From an uncultured Alcanivorax sp. (GTDB lineage Bacteria; Pseudomonadota; Gammaproteobacteria; Pseudomonadales; Alcanivoracaceae), in the NCBI GenBank assembly GCA_913055795.1, contig CAJXLA010000019.1, positions 1-35,754 of the forward strand: a DNA stretch of 35,754 bases, read 5' to 3'. Of this stretch, positions 6,328 through 14,951 are shown one piece after another. Every line of letters begins with the position of its first letter. The stretch's first letter is position 1. Below the pieces are notes generated by a model. That model worked only from the letters and a program-made list of their open reading frames with translations. It was not told where the DNA came from and did no database searches. A program made the position numbers and the translations under genes.

Positions 6328-7934
6328 TAGCGCTTCAAGGCCCACAACAGGAGCAAAACGCCCGCTCCGGCGCTCGCGCCGGCCTGGACGGGCACGGTGA
6401 GGGTCAATACCGCACCGCCCAGTCCCAGTCCGGCCAGACCGGCAAAGAGCTTGCGCCGGTGCCGGGTAAGCGAACGTTCGAATTCGGCTTCCTGCTGGCG
6501 CATCCGGGTCGGCTCATTGGCCAGGTTTTCCAGCGCATCCCGGAACAGGTCGGGCATGTCCGGCAGCACGGCCGCCCATTCCGGGGCTCGCTGGCGGAGT
6601 TTCTTCATCGTCGCTGAGGGGCCGTACTGCTCCAGCATCCAGGCTTCGAGCTTGGGCCGGCCCAGGGTCCAGATGTCGAGCTCCGGATAGATGGCGCGGC
6701 CCAGCCCTTCCACATGGATGAGCGTCTTGAGCAGCAGGATGTACTGGGTGGGGGCCTCGATATGGAAGCCGCGTGCGGTATCGAACAGCTGCATGACCAG
6801 GGGCGCGAATTCCAGCTGATCCAGCGGTTGCGACAGAATGGGCTCGACCAGCTCCCGGATGGCTTTTTCCAGTGCCTGGCGGTCCACGGGCCGGGTGGTC
6901 CAGCCGGCGCGGATGATCAGCTCCACCATGCCGGCGAAGTCCTCGCGCATGACCATGAGCGCCAGCCGGCCCAGCAGATGCAGATCATCCGGCGAGAGCC
7001 GGCCCACAATGGCCGCGTCCACGGAGGTGTACTGGGGCGATTCCGGATGGTCCGGCAGCACGAAGATATTGCCCGGGTGCATGTCCGCGTGGAAAAGGTT
7101 GTAGCGGAAGACCTGGGAGAAAAAGATATCCACGCCGCGTTCGGCGAGCTGCTTGAGATCAATGCCCGCGGCCCGGAGCCGTTCGGTGTCGTTCACGGGG
7201 ATGGCGTAGATGCGTTTCTGCACCAGCATCCGGGGCGTGACGAAATCGAAGTACATGGGCGGGATGGACAGCAGCGGACTGTATTCGTGGTTGCGCCGCA
7301 TGGCATCGCTGTTGCGCGCCTCGCGTTCCAGATCCAGCTCGCCCCGGATGATCTCGGCATAGTCGTCGACAATGCGCGCCGGACGGAAATAGCGCGCGTC
7401 CGCCCAGAGCCGTTCGATCCAGCGCGCGCCGGAGCGCGCCACGCGCAGATCCCGCTCCACCACGCCCGCGATATCCGGGCGCAGCACCTTGACCACCACC
7501 TCGGTGCCGTCATGGAGCACGGCCGGATGGACCTGGGCCACCGACGCGGAGGCCATGGGCTCCACATCAAAGGACCGGAAGGCCTCGTGCACCGGCCGGC
7601 CCAGTTCCGCTTCCACCAAGGCGCGGGCCTGTTCGCCGGGGAAGCCGGGTACATCGTCCTGGAGCCGTTCCAGTTCGGCGGTCCACTCCGGCGGCAGCAG
7701 ATCCCGGCGCGTGGCCAGCAGCTGGCCCATCTTGATGAAGATCGGCCCCAGTCGTTCCATGGCCAGGCGCAGCCGCTCGCCCTCGCTCAGCCCGGCGGTC
7801 CCCAGCCAGGCACCGGGCCAGAGAAACTGCAGCCAGACCAGGGGCGTAGTGAGCGGATGGGCGGGGAAGAGCGAAAGCACCCGGTAGCGGCAGACGACAT
7901 GGATCACCTGGATGACACGTCCAATCGGCAGCAT
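6327..7934 (-). CDS. ubiB: UbiB, atypical kinase/ATPase for ubiquinone biosynthesis
   Basis: A 535-residue ADCK/UbiB-family protein. The family-specific KxGQ motif is KMGQ (68-71). The alanine/serine loop replacing the kinase P-loop is SASVAQVH (129-136), the ExD motif is E199-D201, and the catalytic loop is HADMHPGN (282-289). At the usual DFG-like site this protein has D306-A-A instead of DFG or DCG; the metal-binding Asp is kept. Two hydrophobic segments at the C-terminus (about 497-532) anchor it to the membrane, as expected for UbiB. It supports coenzyme Q synthesis, probably by extracting lipid intermediates. Its ATG overlaps the ubiJ stop (TAATG). Confidence 0.96.
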   Translation of the reverse strand: MLPIGRVIQVIHVVCRYRVLSLFPAHPLTTPLVWLQFLWPGAWLGTAGLSEGERLRLAMERLGPIFIKMGQLLATRRDLLPPEWTAELERLQDDVPGFPGEQARALVEAELGRPVHEAFRSFDVEPMASASVAQVHPAVLHDGTEVVVKVLRPDIAGVVERDLRVARSGARWIERLWADARYFRPARIVDDYAEIIRGELDLEREARNSDAMRRNHEYSPLLSIPPMYFDFVTPRMLVQKRIYAIPVNDTERLRAAGIDLKQLAERGVDIFFSQVFRYNLFHADMHPGNIFVLPDHPESPQYTSVDAAIVGRLSPDDLHLLGRLALMVMREDFAGMVELIIRAGWTTRPVDRQALEKAIRELVEPILSQPLDQLEFAPLVMQLFDTARGFHIEAPTQYILLLKTLIHVEGLGRAIYPELDIWTLGRPKLEAWMLEQYGPSATMKKLRQRAPEWAAVLPDMPDLFRDALENLANEPTRMRQQEAEFERSLTRHRRKLFAGLAGLGLGGAVLTLTVPVQAGASAGAGVLLLLWALKR

Positions 7935-8584
7935 TACGCCTCCAGGTCCAGGCGTTGCCGGATGCGCTTGACCCGGGCATCCAGGCGATCGAGATCCATG
8001 CGCAGCTCGTCCACGTCCTGATGGAATTCATAGACGTCGCGGCGCAATGCCAGCAACTGCGACTCGTCACGCAGGTATTCGCCCATCTGCTCGCCGAAAC
8101 GGGTGAACGCCTGGCGGGCCCAGCCGAACAGCTGCCGCGCGCCGTAGTCCACTTGCTGGGCCAGTTCCGGGCCCAGCAGCGGCTCAAAGAGCGCGCCCCA
8201 GTCCAGATCCAGCTCCCGGGCAATGGCGGTCAACTCCTGCAGCAGGCCCTGATCGCCCTGGATGCGCACCCGGCTGCCGATCAGCGAGTCATCGCCGTCG
8301 GCGTTGAACAGACGAGCGGTCAGCTCCGGCGGGCTGCCGCGCAGCCGGATATCCGGCTGCGCCTCGCTGGCGTGGTAAAGCTCCACGCCGTCTTCCACCA
8401 CCAGGGCATAGACCGTCAGCGGCGGCAGGGTGAAATGCACGGCCACCAGCCGGCCTATATGCCGGCCCAGGTGCTCCCGGGTGGCGGGATCGTTGCGCAG
8501 GGCGGCATTGACCGCACGCTCCACCGCAGCAATGGAGGCCGCCTCGAAGGCATTGGGCGGACGGGCTTCGTCGCGCAACGACAT
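7934..8584 (-). CDS. ubiJ: UbiJ, SCP2-domain accessory factor of ubiquinone synthesis
   Basis: A 216-residue protein between ubiE and ubiB, the E. coli ubiJ position. The N-terminal SCP2-like lipid-binding domain spans about residues 20-120 (AVHFTLPPLTVYALVVEDGV, then DIRLRGSPPEL). A coiled C-terminal region (about 170-213, EFHQDVDELRMDLDRLDARV) matches the part that pairs UbiJ with UbiK in the soluble Ubi complex. It probably presents hydrophobic intermediates to the hydroxylases and methylases. It overlaps ubiE by one base (TGATG) and ubiB by one base (TAATG), so translation is likely coupled. Confidence 0.94.
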   Translation of the reverse strand: MSLRDEARPPNAFEAASIAAVERAVNAALRNDPATREHLGRHIGRLVAVHFTLPPLTVYALVVEDGVELYHASEAQPDIRLRGSPPELTARLFNADGDDSLIGSRVRIQGDQGLLQELTAIARELDLDWGALFEPLLGPELAQQVDYGARQLFGWARQAFTRFGEQMGEYLRDESQLLALRRDVYEFHQDVDELRMDLDRLDARVKRIRQRLDLEA

Positions 8585-9330
8585 CAGCTCTTGAATCCTC
8601 GGTGCAGGGCCACGATTCCGCCGGTCATGTTGAAGTATTCCACCCGCGCGAACCCGGCCTCTTCCATCATGGTTTTCAGGGTTTTCTGGTCCGGGTGCAT
8701 GCGAATGGATTCCGCCAGGTAGCGGTAGCTGTCTTCGTCGCCGGCCACCGCCCGGCCCAGCCGGGGCAGCACGGAAAAGGAATATAGATCATAGGCCTTC
8801 GACAGCGGCTCGCTCACCGGCCTGGAGAATTCCAGCACCAGCAGGCGCCCGCCGGGCTTGAGCACGCGCAGCATGGACGCCAGCGCCCTGGGCTGATCGG
8901 TGACATTGCGCAGGCCGAAGGCGATGGTGATGCAGTCAAAGCGGTTGTCGGCAAAAGGCAGGGCCTCGGCATCCACCAGCGCGGTTTCCGTGTTGTGGGC
9001 ACAGCCGGCGTCGATCAGCCGGTCCCGGCCCTCGGCGAGCATGGCCTCGTTGATATCGGCGAGGACCACGCGCCCGTTTTCGCCCACCCGGCGCGAGAAC
9101 TTGATGGCGAGATCACCCGTGCCGCCGGCCAGATCCAGCACCTGCTGCCCGGGGCGCACACCGGCCAGTTCCAGCGTAAAGCGTTTCCAGAGACGGTGGA
9201 CGCCGAAAGACATGAGATCATTCATGAGATCATACCTGGGCGCCACGGAACGGAAGACGTCGCCCACCCGGCGGGTCTTTTCCTCCCGGTCCACCTGCTG
9301 ATATCCGAAATGGGTCTTGCGCTCGTTCAT
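8584..9330 (-). CDS. ubiE: Demethylmenaquinone/ubiquinone C-methyltransferase UbiE
   Basis: A 248-residue class I SAM methyltransferase. Diagnostic segments are [20 protein letters not shown], the SAM-binding [12 protein letters not shown], and the UbiE signature FGLRNVTD with [15 protein letters not shown]. It methylates the quinone ring in ubiquinone (and, where present, menaquinone) synthesis. Its ATG overlaps the stop of the upstream FFLEELY gene by four bases, and it overlaps ubiJ by one base. The normal length and all motifs indicate an active enzyme. Confidence 0.97.
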   Translation of the reverse strand: MNERKTHFGYQQVDREEKTRRVGDVFRSVAPRYDLMNDLMSFGVHRLWKRFTLELAGVRPGQQVLDLAGGTGDLAIKFSRRVGENGRVVLADINEAMLAEGRDRLIDAGCAHNTETALVDAEALPFADNRFDCITIAFGLRNVTDQPRALASMLRVLKPGGRLLVLEFSRPVSEPLSKAYDLYSFSVLPRLGRAVAGDEDSYRYLAESIRMHPDQKTLKTMMEEAGFARVEYFNMTGGIVALHRGFKS

Positions 9331-10052
9331 GCGGAACTCCAGTTCCAGGCGGCCGGCGAAAAGGGATCCGGGTCGTCGTTGAGTACACGTTCCAGGATCT
9401 CGTGCTCGTCGTCAGCGATGGTTTCCAGCAACTCGCCCACACTGTCCAGGGGTTTCATGGCCGTAAAAGCGCGGTCGAGAAAATCATAGAGGCTGGCAAA
9501 ACCGGCCGCGCGGGCCGGGCGGCGCACCATGCGGAAACTGGTCTGAATGGTGCGGCTGCGGATATAGCGATCCATGTGATGGCCCAACTCGCCGATCAGG
9601 CGCAACTGGTGCTGGCGTTCGCCCAGCCGGTCATGGGCCTGATCGCCGTAGGCGCGGATATAGTCCGCTTCGTCCAGTTCAGCGTCGAGCAACGGACCCA
9701 GCCGGTCCACCAGATCCTCGTCCAGATGCTGGGTGACAATGGCCGCTTCCAGCGCCGAGGCGGAAGTGGACATGACCCGGTCGGGCAGCAGCCGGACCGC
9801 CTTGGGCAGGGCCCGGCTGATTTCCTCGGCGATCGGACGCAGGTCGCGGCCGCCATAGACCTCGTCCAGCAGAAAGCTTACCGCCGGTTCGACCTTCTTC
9901 TGCAGGAGCCGGCTTTCATGGGTGCGCTGCAGCCGCCGGGCCTGCCAGTCCTGCAGATTCAGCAGCCGGCGGATAAAGCGCTGATCTCCGCCGTGCTGGC
10001 GCAGCGCAAAGAACCGATCCAGATCCTGGCGAAGTCGCTCGCCCGCTTTCAT
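9327..10052 (-). CDS. FFLEELY-motif-like protein, unknown function
   Basis: A 241-residue, all-helical protein without membrane segments or signal peptide. The segment [14 protein letters not shown] (about residues 58-71) followed by [11 protein letters not shown] matches the motif that names the FFLEELY-motif family of gammaproteobacteria; here it reads FLLDEVY. The start ATG has GGAG six bases upstream. It overlaps ubiE by four bases and leads the ubiE-ubiJ-ubiB series, so a role linked to quinone synthesis or its complex is a reasonable guess but unproven. Members I know of have no assigned function. Confidence 0.75.
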   Translation of the reverse strand: MKAGERLRQDLDRFFALRQHGGDQRFIRRLLNLQDWQARRLQRTHESRLLQKKVEPAVSFLLDEVYGGRDLRPIAEEISRALPKAVRLLPDRVMSTSASALEAAIVTQHLDEDLVDRLGPLLDAELDEADYIRAYGDQAHDRLGERQHQLRLIGELGHHMDRYIRSRTIQTSFRMVRRPARAAGFASLYDFLDRAFTAMKPLDSVGELLETIADDEHEILERVLNDDPDPFSPAAWNWSSA

Positions 10053-10119
10053 CGTCGTCTCCGTCGGTGCTGCCGGCGGCAGGGAGCCTCCGCTCGCATG
10101 TATGGGGAAGTGGAGATTC

Positions 10120-10623
10120 CTAGAACCGTCCGCCCACGCCCAGTGTCAGGTTGCTCACCTCGGCGTCGCTGCGGTCGACCAGACGGATGAATTCCAGCGA
10201 GACAAAGACATTGTTCGCCACATCCATGTCCGCGCCAATACCCAGCGAAAGATCATTGTGATCCTCGCCCCGGGTTCCCACAGTGGTCTCTACCCGGCTG
10301 ACGCCCAGAAGCCCATAGGGGCGTACCGGCAGGGTGTCGGGGAACTGGCCGCGCAAATAGGCACCGAAATAGCGATCGATTTCCACTTCGGTACCATTGA
10401 TGCGGTCATCGCTCATGCCCAGCGCGGCGCGGAATTCAGCGCCGAAGGTGGCTTCCGGATTGAGCCAGGAGCCGTAGGCGAACTGCAGTGCATCCACGTC
10501 CGCATCGGCCGTGGTGTCCTCGGGCTCAATGTTGCTGAACGCATAGCCGATGCTGGCGTAACCGCCGGCCAGGGCGTGGGGGGTAATCAGGGTAATCACT
10601 ACGGCCAACAGCCATTTTTTCAT
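10120..10623 (-). CDS. Small outer-membrane beta-barrel protein
   Basis: I start at the ATG at 10623, with GAGGAG five bases upstream. The longer frame upstream has no support. The 167-residue product starts MKKWLLAVVITLITPHALAG, a signal peptide with probable cleavage after ALA (residue 19). The mature part alternates hydrophobic and polar residues in strands (GGYASIGYAFSN, LQFAYGSWLN, YGLLGVSRVE) and ends NLTLGVGGRF, with the terminal Phe typical of outer-membrane barrels. The size fits an eight-stranded OmpA/OmpX/Opa-like barrel. Ligand and role are unknown. A promoter-like TACAAT lies at 10667-10662. Confidence 0.85.
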   Translation of the reverse strand: MKKWLLAVVITLITPHALAGGYASIGYAFSNIEPEDTTADADVDALQFAYGSWLNPEATFGAEFRAALGMSDDRINGTEVEIDRYFGAYLRGQFPDTLPVRPYGLLGVSRVETTVGTRGEDHNDLSLGIGADMDVANNVFVSLEFIRLVDRSDAEVSNLTLGVGGRF

Positions 10624-10661
10624 GAAATCTCCTCGGGACGCCGGTGCCTGAAACAGGCCTG

Positions 10662-10667
10662 ATTGTA
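10662..10667 (-). promoter_or_regulatory. -10 element for the beta-barrel gene
   Basis: TACAAT on the minus strand, 38 bases upstream of the ATG. Only a weak -35 (TTCGCC, 18-base spacing) is visible. Confidence 0.35.
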
Positions 10668-10808
10668 GCGGAATCAGCGCGCTCGGGCGAAACTGATCCG
10701 GCAAATCCGCCGGTCGCTGCCGGGTTGGACGAGCAGGCTGTTGCAAACGACCGCGTCGGGATCCGGGACAGCTTCGCGCGCTCGTTTCAGGCTCCGGGGG
10801 ATATCCGT

Positions 10809-11045
10809 TTATTCTTCGCGCCCACCGTTGTTGTCGTCGGGGACTGGATCCAGTCCCCCGGCATGCCAGGGGTGGCAGCGTGACAGACGTCGCGCGGCCA
10901 GCCAGGTGCCCTTGAGCGCGCCATGGGTTTGAATGGCCTCGCGTGCGTATTCCGAACAGGTGGGGTGGAAACGACAGTGCTGTCCCACCCAGGAACTGAG
11001 CAGGTACTGGTAGATGCTCAACAGTGCCAGCAGGAGTGTTTTCAT
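10809..11045 (-). CDS. yidD: YidD, membrane protein insertion efficiency factor
   Basis: A 78-residue protein from the ATG at 11045 ([20 protein letters not shown]). An alternative ATG two codons upstream exists, and no clear ribosome site distinguishes them. The family core [15 protein letters not shown] and [18 protein letters not shown] are present, including the three conserved cysteines. YidD is a small membrane-associated helper that sits near YidC during insertion. It is normally encoded between rnpA and yidC; neither is nearby here, so the gene has moved. A TATACT box lies at 11087-11082 without a good -35. Confidence 0.93.
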   Translation of the reverse strand: MKTLLLALLSIYQYLLSSWVGQHCRFHPTCSEYAREAIQTHGALKGTWLAARRLSRCHPWHAGGLDPVPDDNNGGREE

Positions 11046-11087
11046 GGCCATGCAATGCCGCCGGACGAAACCCAAGGTTAGAGTATA

Positions 11088-11910
11088 ACAGGCTCGCCGC
11101 CCGCACGGGCGAGGTAGGGTTTCGGGGGCTCTTGTCGGGGGAATGCTTGATGTCGCGGCATGGGCCGGCTGGTTGTTTCATCATCGTGGTGCCGGGCCTG
11201 GTTTCGACGCCGGCCTGGACGGAAACATCCGGGTGCGTCTGGCCCCCTTTCCGGCGCTGATTCGTGAAGATGGCGGCGCGCTCGTCGTCGACATGCTCGA
11301 AGAGCTCATCCGTGAAGATGAGCTTCGCTGACTATCCGGATCCTGTCCTGCAGCCGCGCCAAGTATCAGCTTCGCAACGGCGACGCCGATCTGCTAGTGC
11401 CGCTGCAGCGGGAAACGAAAGACTTCATGGCTATGCTCGGGAGCTGGACTGGCATCTGCCGACACGCGCGGATCTGTTCAGTCTGTCTCCGCATGTAGTC
11501 GAGGACGAGGGCTGACGACAGGGCCGCATCGGCACGCCCCGGGGCAGTGCGGCCTTTTTAGCGACACGACCGGTGTGGGCAAGGACCGATTCGTGGAATC
11601 CTCGCTGCCCGGCCTGACGCGCATGTTGCGTGACGGGCGTATCGAGACGCTGCTCTTTGCCCGCGTGTTCACCATGAGCACCCGGGCGCGGCAGGAACGC
11701 GAAGGAATCCATGGCTGTAACGCGTTCAGCATCCCCGCCGGGCCGGCGGTGGCGGACACCCCCGCCGGTCGGGCCCGGCGGCAGCGCCTGGAGCCCCTTC
11801 CGGGGACACCGCAAGAACAGGACCTGTTCAAGGGGTATCCGGACTATATCCAGTTGCCCGACCAGGGCGGGTGGACCCAGTCATGCCTTCCGAAAGAGAC
11901 CGATCGAGAT
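11088..11910. other. Region without a convincing gene; possible gene remnants
   Basis: About 820 GC-rich bases between yidD and the diguanylate cyclase gene. Open frames exist (a 62-residue frame at 11143-11331 plus; one overlapping it from 11318; one from a GTG at 11575 plus that runs antisense into the cyclase gene), but none has a known motif, a good ribosome site and normal codon use together. Short stretches look protein-like in different frames, for example AKYQLRNGDADLLVPLQRET near 11360-11420 in a frame ended by a TAG, which would fit frameshifted remnants. No hairpin, RNA gene or insertion-sequence end was recognised. Confidence 0.4.
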
Positions 11911-13062
11911 TCAGGCCGTCTCGACCCGGTTGCGCCCGCCATGCTTGGCCCGGTACAGGGCCTGATCGGCCTGGTGCACCAGCTCCTGCAGGCTGCGCTC
12001 GCCCCGGGTGCTGCTGACGCCCAGGCTGGCGGTGATACAGGCAGGCTTGCCCGGGTCCTTGAGCACGCTGGTTTCGCCCAGCCGTTGCCGGCAGCGTTCG
12101 GCTACTTCCGCCGCCTGGCCGGCATCCGTGTCCGGCAACAGCAACAGGAACTCCTCGCCGCCGTAGCGCCCCACGCGGTCGGGTGTGCGCAAGCTGGATC
12201 GAAGGATGCTGGCCACGCTCTGCAAAGCCTCGTCGCCTGCCTGATGGCCGAAATGGTCATTGAAGCGCTTGAAATAATCCAGATCCAGCATGATCACTGA
12301 CAGCGGATCCCCGGTGCGCTGACTGCGTTCGAGTTCGCGTTCCAGTTCATCCATGATCCAGCGGCGGTTGGCCACGCCCGTGAGTTCGTCAATGATGGCC
12401 AGACGCTTGATTTCGTCCTCGCGCTGATGCCAGCGGTGAATCACATAGGCGGACAGCGAGAAAAGCACGATCAGGTGAGGCACCGCGTAGACGGTGAGCA
12501 TGGAAAAGACCCAGAAGGGTGAAGTCTCGCCACCACCGAACCGGGCTGCCAGCACGGGCGCATAGGGGATCAATTCCAGCGCGGAGAACACGGCGGAGCC
12601 GAACAGAATCAGCAAGGCCGTGGCGACCCCGCCGAGTACGGCCCGGCGGTCGAAGAAGATGAACCCGACAAGGGGCGCACCGGCCAGCACAATGCCGGAC
12701 ACCAGCGATAGTGCGCCCACCTGGTAGCCCAGCAGCGTCAGGCTGGCGGCATAGAATTGAACAGCCAGATGCTGATAGCCAAGGGAGTCCGGATGATGTC
12801 GGCGGTACCACAGCCCCAGTGCGCCCAGCGCCAGGCCGATGGCGGTAGCGGCCACCAGGAAAAGCAGCAGCCACCGAAGGTGGCCGGGATGAAAGAGGGC
12901 GTCATTGCCGCTCAGCGACGGGGCTGCCAGGGCATAGGCGATATAGAGCAGATACAGGGGCACCACGATCCAGCACAGCAGGATGCCCTTGTCCACCGCC
13001 GACCATTCCAGCGGATTACCCAGCTTGTTCGCTGCCTGCCGCGGTAACCAGCGAAATGACAT
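11911..13062 (-). CDS. Membrane diguanylate cyclase (GGDEF)
   Basis: A 383-residue protein with an N-terminal membrane sensor of about six helices (residues 25-210) and a C-terminal GGDEF domain (about 218-383). The domain starts DELTGVANRR (225-234). The active site is GGEEF (301-305), a catalytically competent variant. The inhibitory I-site RxxD is present as R292-T-P-D295, five residues before the active site, so product feedback is expected. It makes c-di-GMP from two GTP at the membrane. The sensor resembles MASE-type regions, but I cannot name the ligand. A HD-GYP protein with the opposing activity lies 4 kb away. It is monocistronic, between the gene-poor stretch and cysS. Confidence 0.92.
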   Translation of the reverse strand: MSFRWLPRQAANKLGNPLEWSAVDKGILLCWIVVPLYLLYIAYALAAPSLSGNDALFHPGHLRWLLLFLVAATAIGLALGALGLWYRRHHPDSLGYQHLAVQFYAASLTLLGYQVGALSLVSGIVLAGAPLVGFIFFDRRAVLGGVATALLILFGSAVFSALELIPYAPVLAARFGGGETSPFWVFSMLTVYAVPHLIVLFSLSAYVIHRWHQREDEIKRLAIIDELTGVANRRWIMDELERELERSQRTGDPLSVIMLDLDYFKRFNDHFGHQAGDEALQSVASILRSSLRTPDRVGRYGGEEFLLLLPDTDAGQAAEVAERCRQRLGETSVLKDPGKPACITASLGVSSTRGERSLQELVHQADQALYRAKHGGRNRVETA

Positions 13063-13146
13063 GGATTCGGTCCGTGTGGCTCTACTGTCCTGATTCTAAA
13101 AGGAAAAACCTCGCCCCGGGGATATGGCTCCGATGAGCGGGTGGGG

Positions 13147-14523
13147 TCAGGCGCGTGACCAGCGTGTGCCGGAACGGGTGTCCTCGAGCACAATGCCCTG
13201 CGCGTGCAGCTGATCCCGGATTTCGTCGGCGCGCGTGAAGTCGCGCTCCTTTTTCGCTTGGCTGCGTTCGGTAATCAAGGCTTCGATTTCTTCCTCGGAA
13301 GGTCCTGCATCCGGGCCGCGCTTGAACCAGGCTTCGGGTTCGCGTTCCAGCAGCCCCAGCAGGGCGGCGGCACTTTGCAGTTCCGCCTTGATGCGTGGGG
13401 CGTCGTCGGCGTGCGCCTTGTTCAGCCGTTCCGCCACCTGATGCAGTGCCGCCATGGCTTCGGCGGTATTGAGATCATCCAGGAGCGCGTTCAGCACCGG
13501 ATGATCGTCGGGCAGGGTATAGTCCGGATCAGCCGACGTATCAGCGTGGTCCCGCAGAGCATGGTAGAAGCTGTTCAGCGTATTGCGCGCCTGTTCCAGC
13601 AGCGCTTGCGAGAAGTTCAACGGGGAGCGGTACTGCGCGGACAGCAGGGCAAAGCGCAGCACCTCGCCGTCGTAGGTACGCAGTAGTTCATGGACGAGAT
13701 GGAAGTTGCCCAGGGACTTGGACATTTTCTCGCCCTCGATATTGATGTAGCCGTTGTGCATCCAGTAGCGGACATAATCACCGCCATGCGCGCAGCACCC
13801 CTGGGCGATTTCGTTCTCGTGATGGGGAAAGATCAGATCCCGACCGCCGCCGTGAATGTCGATTTCGGCCCCCAGGTGGTGACGCACCATGGCCGAGCAC
13901 TCGATATGCCAGCCGGGCCGCCCCCGGCCCCAGGGCGAATCCCAGCCGGGCTGGTTCTCCTCCGAGGGTTTCCAGAGCACGAAATCGCCGGGATGGCGTT
14001 TGTAGTCCGCCACTTCCACACGCGCGCCGGCGCGCAGCTCTTCCGGGGACTGGCCGGACAGACGGCCGTACCCCGGCATGGACTCCACCGCGAAAAGCAC
14101 ATGGCCCTCGGACTCATAGGCGTGGCCCGTGTCCAGCAGGGTCTCGATGATGGCGATCATGTCGTCCACGTGCTCGGTGGCGCGGGGCTCCACCGTGGGC
14201 GCGTGCGCGTTGAGCGCGCCCATGTCCTCGTGGAAGGCGTCGGTAAAGCGCGCCGTCAGCGCATCCATGGGCTCATCATGTTCGCGCGCGGCATGGATAA
14301 TCTTGTCGTCGATATCGGTAATGTTGCGCGCATAGACCACGTTCGGGTAGAGCCGCTGCAACAGCCGGTAGAGCACATCGAAGACCACCACCGGGCGCGC
14401 ATTGCCGATATGGACATAGTTGTAGACCGTGGGCCCGCACACATAGAGCGTTACGCGTTCGGGATCGATGGGCTGGAAGGCTTCCTTGTCACCCGTGAGG
14501 GTGTTGTGCAGATAGAGTGTCAT
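13147..14523 (-). CDS. cysS: Cysteinyl-tRNA synthetase
   Basis: A 458-residue class I aminoacyl-tRNA synthetase. I start at the ATG at 14523, which overlaps the hisI stop by four bases; an upstream extension only reads through hisI in another frame. The signature HIGN (in [11 protein letters not shown]) stands for HIGH, KMSKS occurs in [11 protein letters not shown], and the zinc ligands are the Cys in YVCGPT, the Cys in WHIECSAM and the His/Glu in HHENE. It charges tRNA-Cys. It is the third gene of a thrS-hisI-cysS operon, unusual for combining two synthetases with a histidine enzyme. Confidence 0.97.
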   Translation of the reverse strand: MTLYLHNTLTGDKEAFQPIDPERVTLYVCGPTVYNYVHIGNARPVVVFDVLYRLLQRLYPNVVYARNITDIDDKIIHAAREHDEPMDALTARFTDAFHEDMGALNAHAPTVEPRATEHVDDMIAIIETLLDTGHAYESEGHVLFAVESMPGYGRLSGQSPEELRAGARVEVADYKRHPGDFVLWKPSEENQPGWDSPWGRGRPGWHIECSAMVRHHLGAEIDIHGGGRDLIFPHHENEIAQGCCAHGGDYVRYWMHNGYINIEGEKMSKSLGNFHLVHELLRTYDGEVLRFALLSAQYRSPLNFSQALLEQARNTLNSFYHALRDHADTSADPDYTLPDDHPVLNALLDDLNTAEAMAALHQVAERLNKAHADDAPRIKAELQSAAALLGLLEREPEAWFKRGPDAGPSEEEIEALITERSQAKKERDFTRADEIRDQLHAQGIVLEDTRSGTRWSRA

Positions 14524-14948
14524 CCGGGGTAGAGCTCGTCCGGGTTCACGATGGGTGCCCGATCGAGCACCAGGCGGTTGTCTTCGACCTTCCAGTAGAA
14601 GCAGTCCCGCCGGCCCGTGTGACACGCCGGACCCTGCTGCTCCACCTGCAACAGCACGGTGTCGCCGTCACAATCGACGCGCAGCTCGCGTACCTGCTGG
14701 GTCTGGCCGGAGGACTCGCCCTTGCGCCAGAGCTTGCCCCGCGAACGGGAGTAGTAGCAGGCCCGGCCCGTGGCCAGGGTGTCGTCCAGTGCCGCCCGGT
14801 TCATCCAGGCCAGCATCAGCACCTCGCCGGTGTCGTGCTGCTGGGCAATGACGGGCACCAGCCCCTCGGCGTTGAAGGCTAGCTCATCCAGCGCCGCGCG
14901 CAGGGGCAGGCTGTAGCCGGCATTGCGGTTTTCGTTGCGCTTGAACAT
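14520..14948 (-). CDS. hisI: Phosphoribosyl-AMP cyclohydrolase HisI
   Basis: A 142-residue protein. [24 protein letters not shown] and the metal-binding cysteines in DCDGD and [11 protein letters not shown] identify the cyclohydrolase that opens the adenine ring of phosphoribosyl-AMP in histidine synthesis. It is the single-domain form, without a HisE domain; hisE is at 5906-6238. It starts three bases after the thrS stop and overlaps cysS by four bases, so it is expressed with the two tRNA synthetases. The C-terminus is slightly longer than usual (ends VNPDELYPG). Confidence 0.95.
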   Translation of the reverse strand: MFKRNENRNAGYSLPLRAALDELAFNAEGLVPVIAQQHDTGEVLMLAWMNRAALDDTLATGRACYYSRSRGKLWRKGESSGQTQQVRELRVDCDGDTVLLQVEQQGPACHTGRRDCFYWKVEDNRLVLDRAPIVNPDELYPG

Positions 14949-14951
14949 GGC

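Noticed and set aside
6714-8021. A 435-residue frame antisense to ubiB
   Set aside because: Shadow of ubiB; no motif and biased composition.
11575-12300. Plus-strand frame of 241 residues from a GTG
   Set aside because: Most of it is antisense to the GGDEF domain; no motif. The part before 11911 is only noted as possible remnant.
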